19,527 nucleotides of DNA from a bacterium (GTDB lineage: Bacteria > UBP14 > UBA6098 > JAFGQG01), in NCBI GenBank assembly GCA_016930435.1, contig JAFGGQ010000134.1, positions 1 to 19,527 on the forward strand. The letters run 5' to 3'. Below the pieces are notes generated by a model. That model saw only the letters and a program-made list of their open reading frames with translations. It was not told the origin of the DNA and did no database searches. How positions within the stretch are numbered: position 1 is the stretch's first letter; each line of letters opens with the position of its first letter. Below are positions 1 through 7,444 of the stretch, in pieces. The translations under genes were made by a program, and so were the position numbers.

Positions 1-54
1 AAGAATTATTAGTAGAAAAGCTATAAGCGATTTAGGTATTTCAAGGAGAAAAAC

Positions 55-414
55 ATGTTCAGTTCTGTAATAAGCTTTATAAATACCATAACCGTAAATT
101 TCTGTCAACTGCTGGCAATGTTAGTTATTCTAATCGGTGTTATCAAAGCACTGACTATCTATATTAAAGAAATAGTATTGAAAAAGAAATCCCTTAAAGC
201 TATAACTGAAAGCCGTCTGGAAATAGGGCATTCGTTTTCATTAGGACTGGCTTTTCTGATTGGCGCAAGCATCTTAAAGACAATTATCGCTCCTACATGG
301 AATGATATAGGACAATTAGCTTGTATAATAGGAATTCGTACAGCCTTGAACTATTTCTTATTGAGGGATGTCAAACAGCTTACCAGCGAAAATAATGTTT
401 CTATTGAGAAATAA
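55..414 (+). CDS. DUF1622 family small membrane protein
   Basis: A 119-residue integral membrane protein with three hydrophobic segments at about residues 13-37, 61-79 and 84-103. The conserved block ESRLEIGHS (52-60), then APTWNDIGQL (79-88) and RTALNYFL (95-102), matches what I know of the DUF1622 family, whose biochemical function is unknown. Length is normal for the family. The ATG start is supported by AAGGAG at 43-48 with six bases of spacing. The bases before it hold only a few codons ending in TAA at 24-26, possibly the tail of an upstream gene, too short to call. The next gene starts about 100 bases later, so co-transcription is possible. The family call is by motif recall; the function is not inferred. 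Confidence 0.85.
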   Translation: MFSSVISFINTITVNFCQLLAMLVILIGVIKALTIYIKEIVLKKKSLKAITESRLEIGHSFSLGLAFLIGASILKTIIAPTWNDIGQLACIIGIRTALNYFLLRDVKQLTSENNVSIEK

Positions 415-515
415 GGATGCATTGATGGAGAACCATCATGGAACCCAATTAAAAATGGAGTTTATTACATTGCTGAAATTATAACTTGACAATTTACATT
501 AAAAGAGGAGTATTC

Positions 516-2615
516 TTGAAAATTAACAGTTTTAATATCATAGCGTTATTCGGATTTATGCTTCTGGTTTTTTCCGGATGTACAGAAAAGGACGCCGAGC
601 CTGACCCCTCCGACGGGATAAACTGGGAGATCGGAGCGATAACGACCTATTTTGTATCCGGGGGATTGGGTTTAGAGGTTGATGACAGCATAACCGGCGG
701 GACTTTTATTTTCCCTGAGGGCGCGAACGGCGAGCTCGAGGTAGCAGTTATAACCTCCGGCCCAATTCCGCCGCTTGAAGGAGATATGTTCTGGATAAGC
801 TACGAGTCCGGTGATCCCCTGAAGCTAATGCTTCCCCGGAATGATGATGCCTTTGTTTACCTTCATGGATTCGGCAGTTCAAACGGCTCTTTTGACGATA
901 GTATTTCAGGGGATGAACGATGGCACTGCCTTCCCGCTGTCGATACCATAGATAACAATATTGTTTTCCATCTTATTATGCCCTTCACCGCCCGGAAGAC
1001 CATGATGAGTAGTCCCCATCGCGGTTTCACACATCATCAGATAGCGAGAATTCCGAACGGGAGTTCAAGGGCCGATACTATCCGCGCCTCACACTCTCAG
1101 GCGAGTGATTTTATCAATATAATTTTGGATTCCCTACCTCCGTCGATTCAAACGGCTGCCCGTACGGAAGTCGCCGGCAGACTCGCCCCGGCATTCTACT
1201 CCAGTGGCAATTACTACAAGGGCTTTTACTATATATCGAGTTATTTCCCGCGCGCCTGGCCGATGATCTCCATAACCCCCTTCACTTCTGCCGGGTTCAT
1301 TGATGATGTCATAGCTCATGAGGTTGGCCATTACATGAACCACGTGATCGTTGGAGATGATATTTACGTTATACTCGAAGCTCAGGCGCCATCCGAATTA
1401 CACGGGCCGGGGGATCTTAACGCAGGAAGAAGCATCATAGTCGAGGACTATGCCTTCTTCGCTGAGTATTTTCTCACTGGAACTATAGGGCGCGATGTCG
1501 ATCCCACCTTGAATCTTATGGTTCTGACCAGGCTTGGAGAACCCTATTCCATCGACTTTCCGAGCATCGAGGGGTTTGCGTGTTTCCTCCTGGCGAATCT
1601 CCACAGAACCAGAGAGACGATACCAAAACTCACCTCGCCGGGATTAGACAGCATTCCGGTAGTTGGCGCATCATTCCAGGATATTTGGGGCATTATCGCC
1701 CGGGGGGCAACGGATATCAACCAGCTTCGCACACATATCGAAGAGTACCTCACAGCGGAGGGCAAAGAGGATATGTTACCGGTTATAGCCCAGAGGATAG
1801 GATGGCGGTATTGGGCAACCGGAACTGTAATGACCGACGACGGCGGAGGTACCAGCGCACCACTTGAGAACGCAAATGTCGTACAGATAGCCTATGCCGG
1901 CGGAAGGGCATATCGAAATCTCATCAGGACAACCGATGAGAACGGCGAATTCTTACTGTACGATGTCTTTCCAGGTAATACTACACTCAGAATTTTCTTC
2001 GGAAACGACTCCACAGACCACCCTCTTGATATTGATTGGGATACCCCGACAACCGAGATTATAGAATTGGGCGAGCTCTTCATGACCGGCGCGAACATGT
2101 TCGATTTCCTGCGGACAACCGATTATATCTCTATTAGTGTATCCGGATCATACGTATATACCAACGGATACAGCGGTAACGGATTTACCCTTGAGTCCCG
2201 AGTGGAAAACGCCGTCAGTAGTTGGACCTGCCTCCCATTAAATTGGTCGGGAAATAATGCAAGCGCAAACGGAATCCTCACCGATAGATGGGGCGGTGAA
2301 AATACCATTAATATAAATCTGAGCCTGTCTTCAAACGGTCAGGACCTGACTTCTGTTTTCGCGGAACATACCCGGGAATCGGAAGTAGAGGAAGGTTACG
2401 TTACATATAAAAAGGTCGCCACCAATAGTGATGTGCCATTGTATTTCTGGTACCCCGGCTCAAATTCTGCCGGTTATGAATTGAAATTCTACGAAACGGA
2501 CGAGGGCGATTTCGAAATAGAAGATTCTCAAACGAGGTATGGAGAATTACATGAAATAGATTATTTTAATTGGCCTGCTTATGTTCGATTGACTATCACT
2601 TTCTGGTGTAACTAA
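516..2615 (+). CDS. Secreted lipoprotein with HEXXH metalloprotease-like centre and carboxypeptidase-regulatory-like domain
   Basis: About 699 residues. The N-terminus is a lipoprotein signal ending in FSGC (Cys22), so it is probably anchored in the outer membrane or at the surface. A zinc-peptidase motif HEVGH lies at 268-272. An acidic segment at 309-318 (VEDYAFFAEY) could supply the third ligand as Glu310, the gluzincin pattern. Residues about 436-500 look like a carboxypeptidase-regulatory-like beta-sandwich (TTDENGEFLLYDVFPG). The rest (500-699) is probably beta-rich and I do not recognise it. The chosen start is TTG at 516, because AGAGGAG at 504-510 sits five bases before it and the signal peptide then begins MKIN. 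An upstream in-frame TTG at 486 would put a poor leader in front and has no ribosome site. Catalysis is inferred from motifs only; the substrate is unknown. Confidence 0.7.
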   Translation: MKINSFNIIALFGFMLLVFSGCTEKDAEPDPSDGINWEIGAITTYFVSGGLGLEVDDSITGGTFIFPEGANGELEVAVITSGPIPPLEGDMFWISYESGDPLKLMLPRNDDAFVYLHGFGSSNGSFDDSISGDERWHCLPAVDTIDNNIVFHLIMPFTARKTMMSSPHRGFTHHQIARIPNGSSRADTIRASHSQASDFINIILDSLPPSIQTAARTEVAGRLAPAFYSSGNYYKGFYYISSYFPRAWPMISITPFTSAGFIDDVIAHEVGHYMNHVIVGDDIYVILEAQAPSELHGPGDLNAGRSIIVEDYAFFAEYFLTGTIGRDVDPTLNLMVLTRLGEPYSIDFPSIEGFACFLLANLHRTRETIPKLTSPGLDSIPVVGASFQDIWGIIARGATDINQLRTHIEEYLTAEGKEDMLPVIAQRIGWRYWATGTVMTDDGGGTSAPLENANVVQIAYAGGRAYRNLIRTTDENGEFLLYDVFPGNTTLRIFFGNDSTDHPLDIDWDTPTTEIIELGELFMTGANMFDFLRTTDYISISVSGSYVYTNGYSGNGFTLESRVENAVSSWTCLPLNWSGNNASANGILTDRWGGENTININLSLSSNGQDLTSVFAEHTRESEVEEGYVTYKKVATNSDVPLYFWYPGSNSAGYELKFYETDEGDFEIEDSQTRYGELHEIDYFNWPAYVRLTITFWCN

Positions 2616-2625
2616 CCGAGAATAA

Positions 2626-2817
2626 AGAATTTCGACGAACACTTTGATCTTGACTAATGCCGCTTTAGGGGTTGATCCAGAATTTTTAGAAAATACTATT
2701 CGCACAATCCAATCTCATGTTACCAGAGAAGTTAATTTGTATGATTTGTTAAAGGGCCAATATAAGGTAGAGGATTTTTCCCGTTTTTGTTTTAAACCCG
2801 CTTTATCGCTTCATTGA
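2626..2817 (+). pseudogene. Orphan C-terminal coding remnant, unrecognised
   Basis: This frame is open from just after TAA at 2623-2625 to TGA at 2815-2817, with a second TAA right behind it. The about 63 codons read like real protein: a helical, charged stretch (PEFLENTIRTIQSHVTREV) followed by NLYDLLKGQYKVEDFSRFC and the ending FKPALSLH. There is no ATG. Only TTG at 2644 and 2650 could start it, and neither has a Shine-Dalgarno site. I read it as the surviving 3' end of a decayed gene, though a short real gene with a TTG start cannot be excluded. I do not recognise the family. It fills most of the 292-base gap before trpS. Confidence 0.4.
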
Positions 2818-2846
2818 TAACGGAAGATATTTGCATTATTTTAAAG

Positions 2847-2875
2847 TTGACTATAAAGCAATTTACTTGTATTTT
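2847..2875 (+). promoter_or_regulatory. Candidate sigma-70-type promoter for trpS
   Basis: TTGACT at 2847-2852, a 17-base spacer, and TATTTT at 2870-2875. The -35 matches consensus at five of six bases and the -10 at four of six. Transcription would start near 2882, about 26 bases before the trpS ATG. The surrounding DNA is AT-rich, so a chance match is possible. Confidence 0.4.
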
Positions 2876-2907
2876 AGATCAAATAAAATTGTGTGAAAAG
2901 GAGCAAT

Positions 2908-3891
2908 ATGGGGATAAGATTGTTAAGCGGAATGCAGCCAACCGGGATGCTGCATTTGGGAAATTATGAAGGAGCCCTGAAAAACTGGGTGGAACTGCAA
3001 AATTCGGGTAAGTACGAAATGTTCTGTTGTATTGTGGATTGGCATTCCCTGACCAGCGAGGCTGAAGATACAAGTGATCTGATAAACAAGGTTTACGATC
3101 TTGCGGCTGATTACATCGCCGCTGGTCTGGACCCGGAAAAAACCACTATATTTGTGCAATCCTCGGTCAAACAGCATGCCGAATTACACCTGTTGCTTTC
3201 CATGATCACCCCGTTGGGATGGTTGTACAGGGTTCCTACATATAAGGAGAAGGGTGAAGCGCTTGGCCTGGATAATTACGGATTTTTGGGTTATCCGGTT
3301 CTGCAGGCCGCCGATATACTGGTCTATAGGGCGGAAGTTGTCCCGGTAGGAAAAGACCAGTCGCCACATATCGAGATCACAAGGGAGATCGCCCGTAGGT
3401 TTAATTTCCTCTATGGTGATACGCTTCCCGAACCCCAGGCTCTGTTCACTAAATTTGCCATGATACCCGGAACCGATGGCCGCAAGATGAGTAAATCCTA
3501 CGGTAATCATATCTGTATGGGAGATACCCCAGAGATCAAGACACAGAAACTGCGGTCGATGTTCACCGACCCACTGAAAATCCACAAAAACGATCCCGGC
3601 CACCCGGAAGAATGCCCGGTCTTTCTGCTGCACCAAATCTATAATCCCGCTTTTCAGGATATATATGAGCCCTGCCGATCCGGAAGCGAGAACTGGGGCT
3701 GTGTAAAATGTAAAAAACTGATCGCTGAGATTATTACAAACCATTTTATGGAGTTTCGCAAAAAGAGGGAAGAGCTTCTAGCCGATAAAGCCCAATTAAA
3801 TAAGATTCTGAAAGCGGGAGCGGAAAAAGCCTGCGCTGTTGCCGAAGAAACAATGACCCGGGTCCGAAAAGCAATGAAACTGTTTAGCTGA
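2908..3891 (+). CDS. trpS: Tryptophanyl-tRNA synthetase
   Basis: A cytoplasmic class I aminoacyl-tRNA synthetase that charges tRNA-Trp with tryptophan using ATP. From the ATG at 2908 it has 327 residues, close to the usual 330 or so. The HIGH-type signature is HLGN (16-19) inside SGMQPTGMLHLGNY, the mid-domain motif is VGKDQSPHIEITREIARRFN (147-166), and the KMSKS loop is PGTDGRKMSKSYGN (187-200). A small Cys cluster at about 256-268 (CRSGSENWGCVKC) resembles the segment found in this family's C-terminal half. AAGGAG at 2898-2903 with four bases of spacing favours ATG 2908 over an in-frame GTG at 2893. It appears to be a single-gene unit with no trp biosynthesis genes nearby. Confidence 0.97.
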   Translation: MGIRLLSGMQPTGMLHLGNYEGALKNWVELQNSGKYEMFCCIVDWHSLTSEAEDTSDLINKVYDLAADYIAAGLDPEKTTIFVQSSVKQHAELHLLLSMITPLGWLYRVPTYKEKGEALGLDNYGFLGYPVLQAADILVYRAEVVPVGKDQSPHIEITREIARRFNFLYGDTLPEPQALFTKFAMIPGTDGRKMSKSYGNHICMGDTPEIKTQKLRSMFTDPLKIHKNDPGHPEECPVFLLHQIYNPAFQDIYEPCRSGSENWGCVKCKKLIAEIITNHFMEFRKKREELLADKAQLNKILKAGAEKACAVAEETMTRVRKAMKLFS

Positions 3892-3928
3892 TTATTTGCA
3901 CTGATTTTGTGCGTACTTTAACTTTTTT

Positions 3929-3961
3929 GTTCATATTTTTGAAATTATCATATTAATGAAC
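3929..3961. repeat. Dyad upstream of the envelope operon (possible activator site)
   Basis: GTTCAT at 3929-3934 and ATGAAC at 3956-3961 form a perfect 6-base inverted repeat with 21 bases between. It is centred about 64 bases upstream of the sigma-54-like -24 element at 4009, a normal enhancer distance. The region is AT-rich and the repeat short, so function is uncertain. Confidence 0.3.
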
Positions 3962-4007
3962 TTGCTAAGAAGCCTTTGTTTTATATACTTTCCTTAAAGT
4001 CTATTAT

Positions 4008-4023
4008 TGGCATATTATTTGCC
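4008..4023 (+). promoter_or_regulatory. Candidate sigma-54 (-24/-12) promoter of the envelope operon
   Basis: TGGCATATTATTTGCC has the invariant GG (4009-4010) and GC (4021-4022) ten bases apart, and keeps TGGCA and TTGC of the sigma-54 consensus. The predicted start, near 4034, would leave only about 13 bases before the ATG at 4047, with the ribosome site AGGAGG (4034-4039) at the very 5' end of the message. That tight fit lowers confidence. No better sigma-70 promoter stands out in this 155-base gap. Confidence 0.45.
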
Positions 4024-4046
4024 TTTTATTAACAGGAGGTTCATAG

Positions 4047-4826
4047 ATGTCAGATAAAAAAAAGAAATTAGTAATTATCCTTCCGCTTTTGGTAGTGTTC
4101 TTTATGGGCCCCCTGCTGAAAGCCTGGGGGAAGTACTACCAGCCCCGCGAGATAGTGTCAATGCCCACAGCCGGAATACTGTCACACGGTCAGTACGCTG
4201 TAGGGCTGGAGTTATTCCCAAGCGACGGCCTGCAGGCGGAAGCTATGATCGGGCTGCTGGGTAGATTCCAGATAGGATTTTCCTATGGAGGCGAAAATAT
4301 ACTTGGTGAAGGCGACGTAAATTTGAACCCTCACCTGGAAATTAATACCCGCCTCCGCTTTATTGAAGAATCTTTGACCTTCCCGGCAATGGCCATAGGT
4401 TTTAATTCACAGGGCAAAGCCGGATTCTGGGATGAATACAAAAGATATCTTTTCAAATCCCCAGGGATATATCTGGTAAGTAGTAAAAATTTCAAGACCA
4501 TCGGCGGTAACATCGGTATTCATGGTGGATTGAACTACAGTTTCGAGACCAAAGACGGCAACAAGAACCCCTCCGGATTCTTAGGCTTCGATAAAGAATT
4601 TGGACAAGCTATTTCCGTAAATCTGGAATATAATCTGGCTATTAATGATAATAAAAAAGGGGATCAGGTTTTTGGGGAGGGAAAGGGTTACCTTAATTTC
4701 TCCTTTTGCTGGGCTGTTTCCAGGTCGTTTGAGCTGGAGGTGCTTTTCCAGGACTTGCTTGTCAACAATGCTACTTCCACTACCTTTAGGAGGGGATTAA
4801 GGCTAAATATTTATAATTCATTCTAA
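4047..4826 (+). CDS. Predicted outer-membrane beta-barrel protein
   Basis: 259 residues with a lysine-rich N-terminus and hydrophobic signal (cleavage probably near residue 27). Alternating hydrophobic and polar stretches follow, with many Gly and aromatic residues (for example QIGFSYGG, HLEINTRLRF, YLNFSFCWAV). The last residue is Phe (LNIYNSF), the typical C-terminal beta-signal read by the BAM assembly machinery. This points to a small 10-12 strand barrel of unknown cargo. Start ATG 4047 has AGGAGG at 4034-4039. It is the first gene of a five-gene run; its stop codon overlaps the ribosome site of the next gene. I do not recognise a named family, and a porin-like or structural role is only an inference. 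Confidence 0.7.
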   Translation: MSDKKKKLVIILPLLVVFFMGPLLKAWGKYYQPREIVSMPTAGILSHGQYAVGLELFPSDGLQAEAMIGLLGRFQIGFSYGGENILGEGDVNLNPHLEINTRLRFIEESLTFPAMAIGFNSQGKAGFWDEYKRYLFKSPGIYLVSSKNFKTIGGNIGIHGGLNYSFETKDGNKNPSGFLGFDKEFGQAISVNLEYNLAINDNKKGDQVFGEGKGYLNFSFCWAVSRSFELEVLFQDLLVNNATSTTFRRGLRLNIYNSF

Positions 4827-4833
4827 GGAGTAT

Positions 4834-5280
4834 ATGATGAGAAGGTATTATTTATTGATCCCTTTAATCCTGGTGCTTTTGAACATGGGGTGTTATACAG
4901 TTGTTAAATTTCAAACCCCTGATTTTAGCCAGGAGGGATATTACGACTATTATGATAATTACCATTATCACTACCATTATTATCCAAGTCCATGGGCTTA
5001 TCGCTGGAATTACTACTACGATTATCCGTATTGGTGGGACCAATGGTGGTACTGGGAGAAGTATTATGATGAGGATGATCCTCAGGCGACTCAGGAAAAA
5101 CGGGAACATTACCAGCAAAGAAGGGGATTTGGAACGTTCATTGATTCAATGATGGGGGGTTCCGGCACTGATGAGGAGGATGAGGAGACCATTCGCAGGA
5201 GTACGCCGTCATCCGACAGTGATGAGGACGAGGATAAGGAGGATACCCAGCGCAAGCCTGAGCGTCGGGGTCTCGAATAA
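4834..5280 (+). CDS. Lipoprotein with extreme Tyr/Trp/His-rich tract
   Basis: 148 residues in three parts. Residues 1-20 are a lipoprotein-like signal ending MGC, with Asn at -3, so the lipobox is not canonical. Residues 36-82 form an aromatic tract with 18 Tyr, 7 Trp and 3 His in 47 residues, interspersed with Asp and Pro. The C-terminus (105-148) is highly acidic and polar (DEEDEETIRR, SDSDEDEDKED) and probably disordered. AAGGAG at 4825-4830 serves either ATG 4834 (3-base spacing) or ATG 4837 (6-base, more usual). It lies eight bases after the preceding barrel gene, so an outer-membrane partner or accessory role is likely. The family is not recognised. Confidence 0.75.
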   Translation: MMRRYYLLIPLILVLLNMGCYTVVKFQTPDFSQEGYYDYYDNYHYHYHYYPSPWAYRWNYYYDYPYWWDQWWYWEKYYDEDDPQATQEKREHYQQRRGFGTFIDSMMGGSGTDEEDEETIRRSTPSSDSDEDEDKEDTQRKPERRGLE

Positions 5281-5303
5281 TTTTAATTAATTGAGGAGTA
5301 GCT

Positions 5304-6566
5304 ATGAAATACAATTTCATTCTTATCTTATGGGCAATACTGGCACCCGTACTGGCTACCGGTCAGGTTTTATCAGGATTCGAAGGCCATGTTCAGGAGA
5401 TCGACATCGCTGATGGTTTCACCGGAGTGGGAGCTCGTGCCATGGGAATGGGAGGCGCCCAGATCTGTCTGGCTAACGACTATAGCGCGGTATTCTGGAA
5501 CCCCGCTCAATTGGCCTATATCAAAAGAATAGAGCTCTCCGGGGGGATTACCTATAACCTGCTCAAAAATGAATCGTCCTTCTATGATAAAATTAGCGAT
5601 GAGAAGGCCAGCCACGCCCGGTTGAATTCACTGGGACTGGTTCTGCCATTGCCAACCTCAAGGGGAGGGGTTTCATTCGGGTTGGGTTTTAACCGGCTCC
5701 AAAATTTTGACCGTATCTTTGCATTCAAACACCCTACAGAAGGTGACCGCGGTTTGGAACGAAAGTCGGGTGGACTCTATACCCTGTGCCTGGGCTCCGG
5801 CATCCAGATATCGCCAATAATGTCCGTGGGACTGAACATGGAGTTCTGGGGCGGAAGCAATAATTATTCCTGGGACTATGAAAACTACCTGCCCGATAAT
5901 GATAGTATTAACAAGATTATCTTTGAGGATAATTATAAATATCTCTATTCGGGATTCAGCGGCCGATTGGGCCTTACCGTCAATCCACATAAAATGCTAA
6001 GCTTTGGCGGAGTGATTACTTTCCCTGCAGGTTTTACCATTGATGAGGAGGGTACCCAGAAGACGGATACCCTGTTTTCCGATGGGGGAGAAGCATATTA
6101 TGACGATTTCGGAATAGTCGAAACATATAAAATATCTTTACCCTTCCGGTTTTCGGTGGGAGCTGCTTTAATGCTCCCTTATTTCACTACCAGCTTTGAC
6201 CTCGGTTACATCGATTGGACACAGATGGAATTTAAGGAACCAAGCTGGGCACTTTCCGATAATAAGTACATACCCAATGACTACAGGGCTATATTTAAAT
6301 ACAGCGTTGGATTAGAAGCCATAGTACCCTATACCCCGATAAAACTGCGGGGGGGATACCGCTACGACCCCTTACCCTATGTAGGGAATACTATCGATGA
6401 GGAGCGTACTTTCTTCAGCGGAGGTATAGGCATTCTGCTTTCGGACCTGTTCACCATTGATCTGGCAGGGGAAATGGGGAAATACACTACCAGCAATTCA
6501 GAACGATCCCTTAGCGAAAAATACGAATTAACCAATATTATACTTACTATGGCATATCGTTTCTAA
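5304..6566 (+). CDS. PorV/FadL-like outer-membrane barrel protein
   Basis: 420 residues with a cleavable signal (about 1-19). The mature N-terminus carries the signature GVGARAMGMGGA (41-52) followed by NDYSAVFWNPAQLA (58-71), seen in the PorV/FadL/OmpP1 superfamily, where this region forms the hatch and first strands. Many amphipathic strands follow (GVSFGLGFNR, YIDWTQMEF, LRGGYRYD), and the chain ends in YRF, a beta-signal. FadL-type members move hydrophobic molecules; PorV-type members act with type IX secretion. The sequence does not decide which applies here. GAGGAG at 5293-5298 supports ATG 5304. It sits 23 bases after the aromatic lipoprotein and 13 before the site-2 protease. Confidence 0.8.
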   Translation: MKYNFILILWAILAPVLATGQVLSGFEGHVQEIDIADGFTGVGARAMGMGGAQICLANDYSAVFWNPAQLAYIKRIELSGGITYNLLKNESSFYDKISDEKASHARLNSLGLVLPLPTSRGGVSFGLGFNRLQNFDRIFAFKHPTEGDRGLERKSGGLYTLCLGSGIQISPIMSVGLNMEFWGGSNNYSWDYENYLPDNDSINKIIFEDNYKYLYSGFSGRLGLTVNPHKMLSFGGVITFPAGFTIDEEGTQKTDTLFSDGGEAYYDDFGIVETYKISLPFRFSVGAALMLPYFTTSFDLGYIDWTQMEFKEPSWALSDNKYIPNDYRAIFKYSVGLEAIVPYTPIKLRGGYRYDPLPYVGNTIDEERTFFSGGIGILLSDLFTIDLAGEMGKYTTSNSERSLSEKYELTNIILTMAYRF

Positions 6567-6579
6567 TATAAAATCCGCT

Positions 6580-7422
6580 ATGAAGAGGAACCTCAAGCTA
6601 CATGTGATTCTGTTTGTGATCACGGTGATCACCACTACGATTGCGGGTGCGGTACTTGCTGGAAAAAGCAGGATCAATCCTGATTTTTTCCTTAGCGGAC
6701 TTCCCTTTTCCTTAACCCTGCTTTCTATCCTGGGGGTTCATGAAACAGGGCACTTTTTGGCTTCGCGCTATCACCGGGTAGAAGCGACTTTGCCCTATTT
6801 TATTCCAGCGCCACCCCCACCATTCTTCCTGATCGGAACCTTCGGAGCGCTGATCAAGATAAAGTCACCCATCTACAATAGAAAGGCCCTCTTCGATATC
6901 GGCTTTGCCGGTCCCGCTACCGGATTTTTACTTGCGATACCTTTACTCTTTTTCGGGCTGTCAATCTCCAGGATCGAAGTGTCCGGTCCGGCGATCGATG
7001 GAGTTCTCCGGCTCGGTGATTCCCTGATACTGACACTTGCCTCCAGGGCGGTCTTCGGAAGGATCCCGGAAGGCTATGAATTGATGCTTCATCCGGTAGC
7101 TTTCGCTGCCTGGATCGGCCTCTGGGTTACCGCAATCAATCTGCTGCCAGTAGGCCAACTTGATGGAGGCCATATATCCTATGCTATATTCGGAGAAAAA
7201 TATCTGTACATATCCCGCATCGTCTTCATCATCCTGGTTTTGATGGGCTTGCTCTGGCTGGGCTGGATACTATGGGGGTTTATCCTGCTCTTTTTTCTGA
7301 AACTGAACCATCCACCTCCGGTTGACCCTTATACTCCGCTGGGGATTAGAAGAAAAATTCTTGGTATAGTAGCTGTACTTATTTTCGTAATGACATTTAT
7401 ACCGGTTCCTTTTATAATCTAA
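6580..7422 (+). CDS. Site-2 protease family (M50) membrane zinc peptidase
   Basis: 280 residues, almost entirely membrane-embedded, with about six hydrophobic segments. The zinc site is HETGH at 54-58 in the second segment. The partner motif NLLPVGQLDGGH at 187-198 supplies Asp195. FAGPATGF (109-116) is typical of the group. Family members cut transmembrane substrates in the plane of the membrane, often releasing a regulator. There is no PDZ domain, unlike RseP; the layout is closer to the shorter S2P/EGY-like branch. I see no clear Shine-Dalgarno before ATG 6580, 13 bases after the previous stop, so translational coupling is likely. The substrate cannot be named. Confidence 0.9.
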   Translation: MKRNLKLHVILFVITVITTTIAGAVLAGKSRINPDFFLSGLPFSLTLLSILGVHETGHFLASRYHRVEATLPYFIPAPPPPFFLIGTFGALIKIKSPIYNRKALFDIGFAGPATGFLLAIPLLFFGLSISRIEVSGPAIDGVLRLGDSLILTLASRAVFGRIPEGYELMLHPVAFAAWIGLWVTAINLLPVGQLDGGHISYAIFGEKYLYISRIVFIILVLMGLLWLGWILWGFILLFFLKLNHPPPVDPYTPLGIRRKILGIVAVLIFVMTFIPVPFII

Positions 7423-7444
7423 ATAGAAAAAAGGAGATGATATT

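Noticed and set aside
425-484. A 19-codon ORF (MENHHGTQLK...) after the DUF1622 gene
   Set aside because: Too short to support, with no regulatory codon run and no attenuator-like hairpins around it.
486-515. Upstream in-frame TTG as the start of the metalloprotease-like lipoprotein, and TTGACA at 486-491 as its -35 box
   Set aside because: TTG 516 has a good ribosome site and gives a proper lipoprotein signal. No -10 box follows TTGACA at normal spacing without overlapping the ribosome site.
3184-3744. 186-codon antisense frame opposite trpS
   Set aside because: It lies wholly inside a clear trpS gene, has no ribosome site and reads as no recognisable protein.
3909-3923. GCAC...GTGC hairpin after trpS as a terminator
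   Set aside because: Only four or five base pairs, and no T-run directly after the stem.
4864-5118. Hydrophobic antisense frame opposite the Tyr-rich lipoprotein
   Set aside because: The Ile/Val-rich translation is simply the reverse complement of the TAT/TAC-rich aromatic tract.
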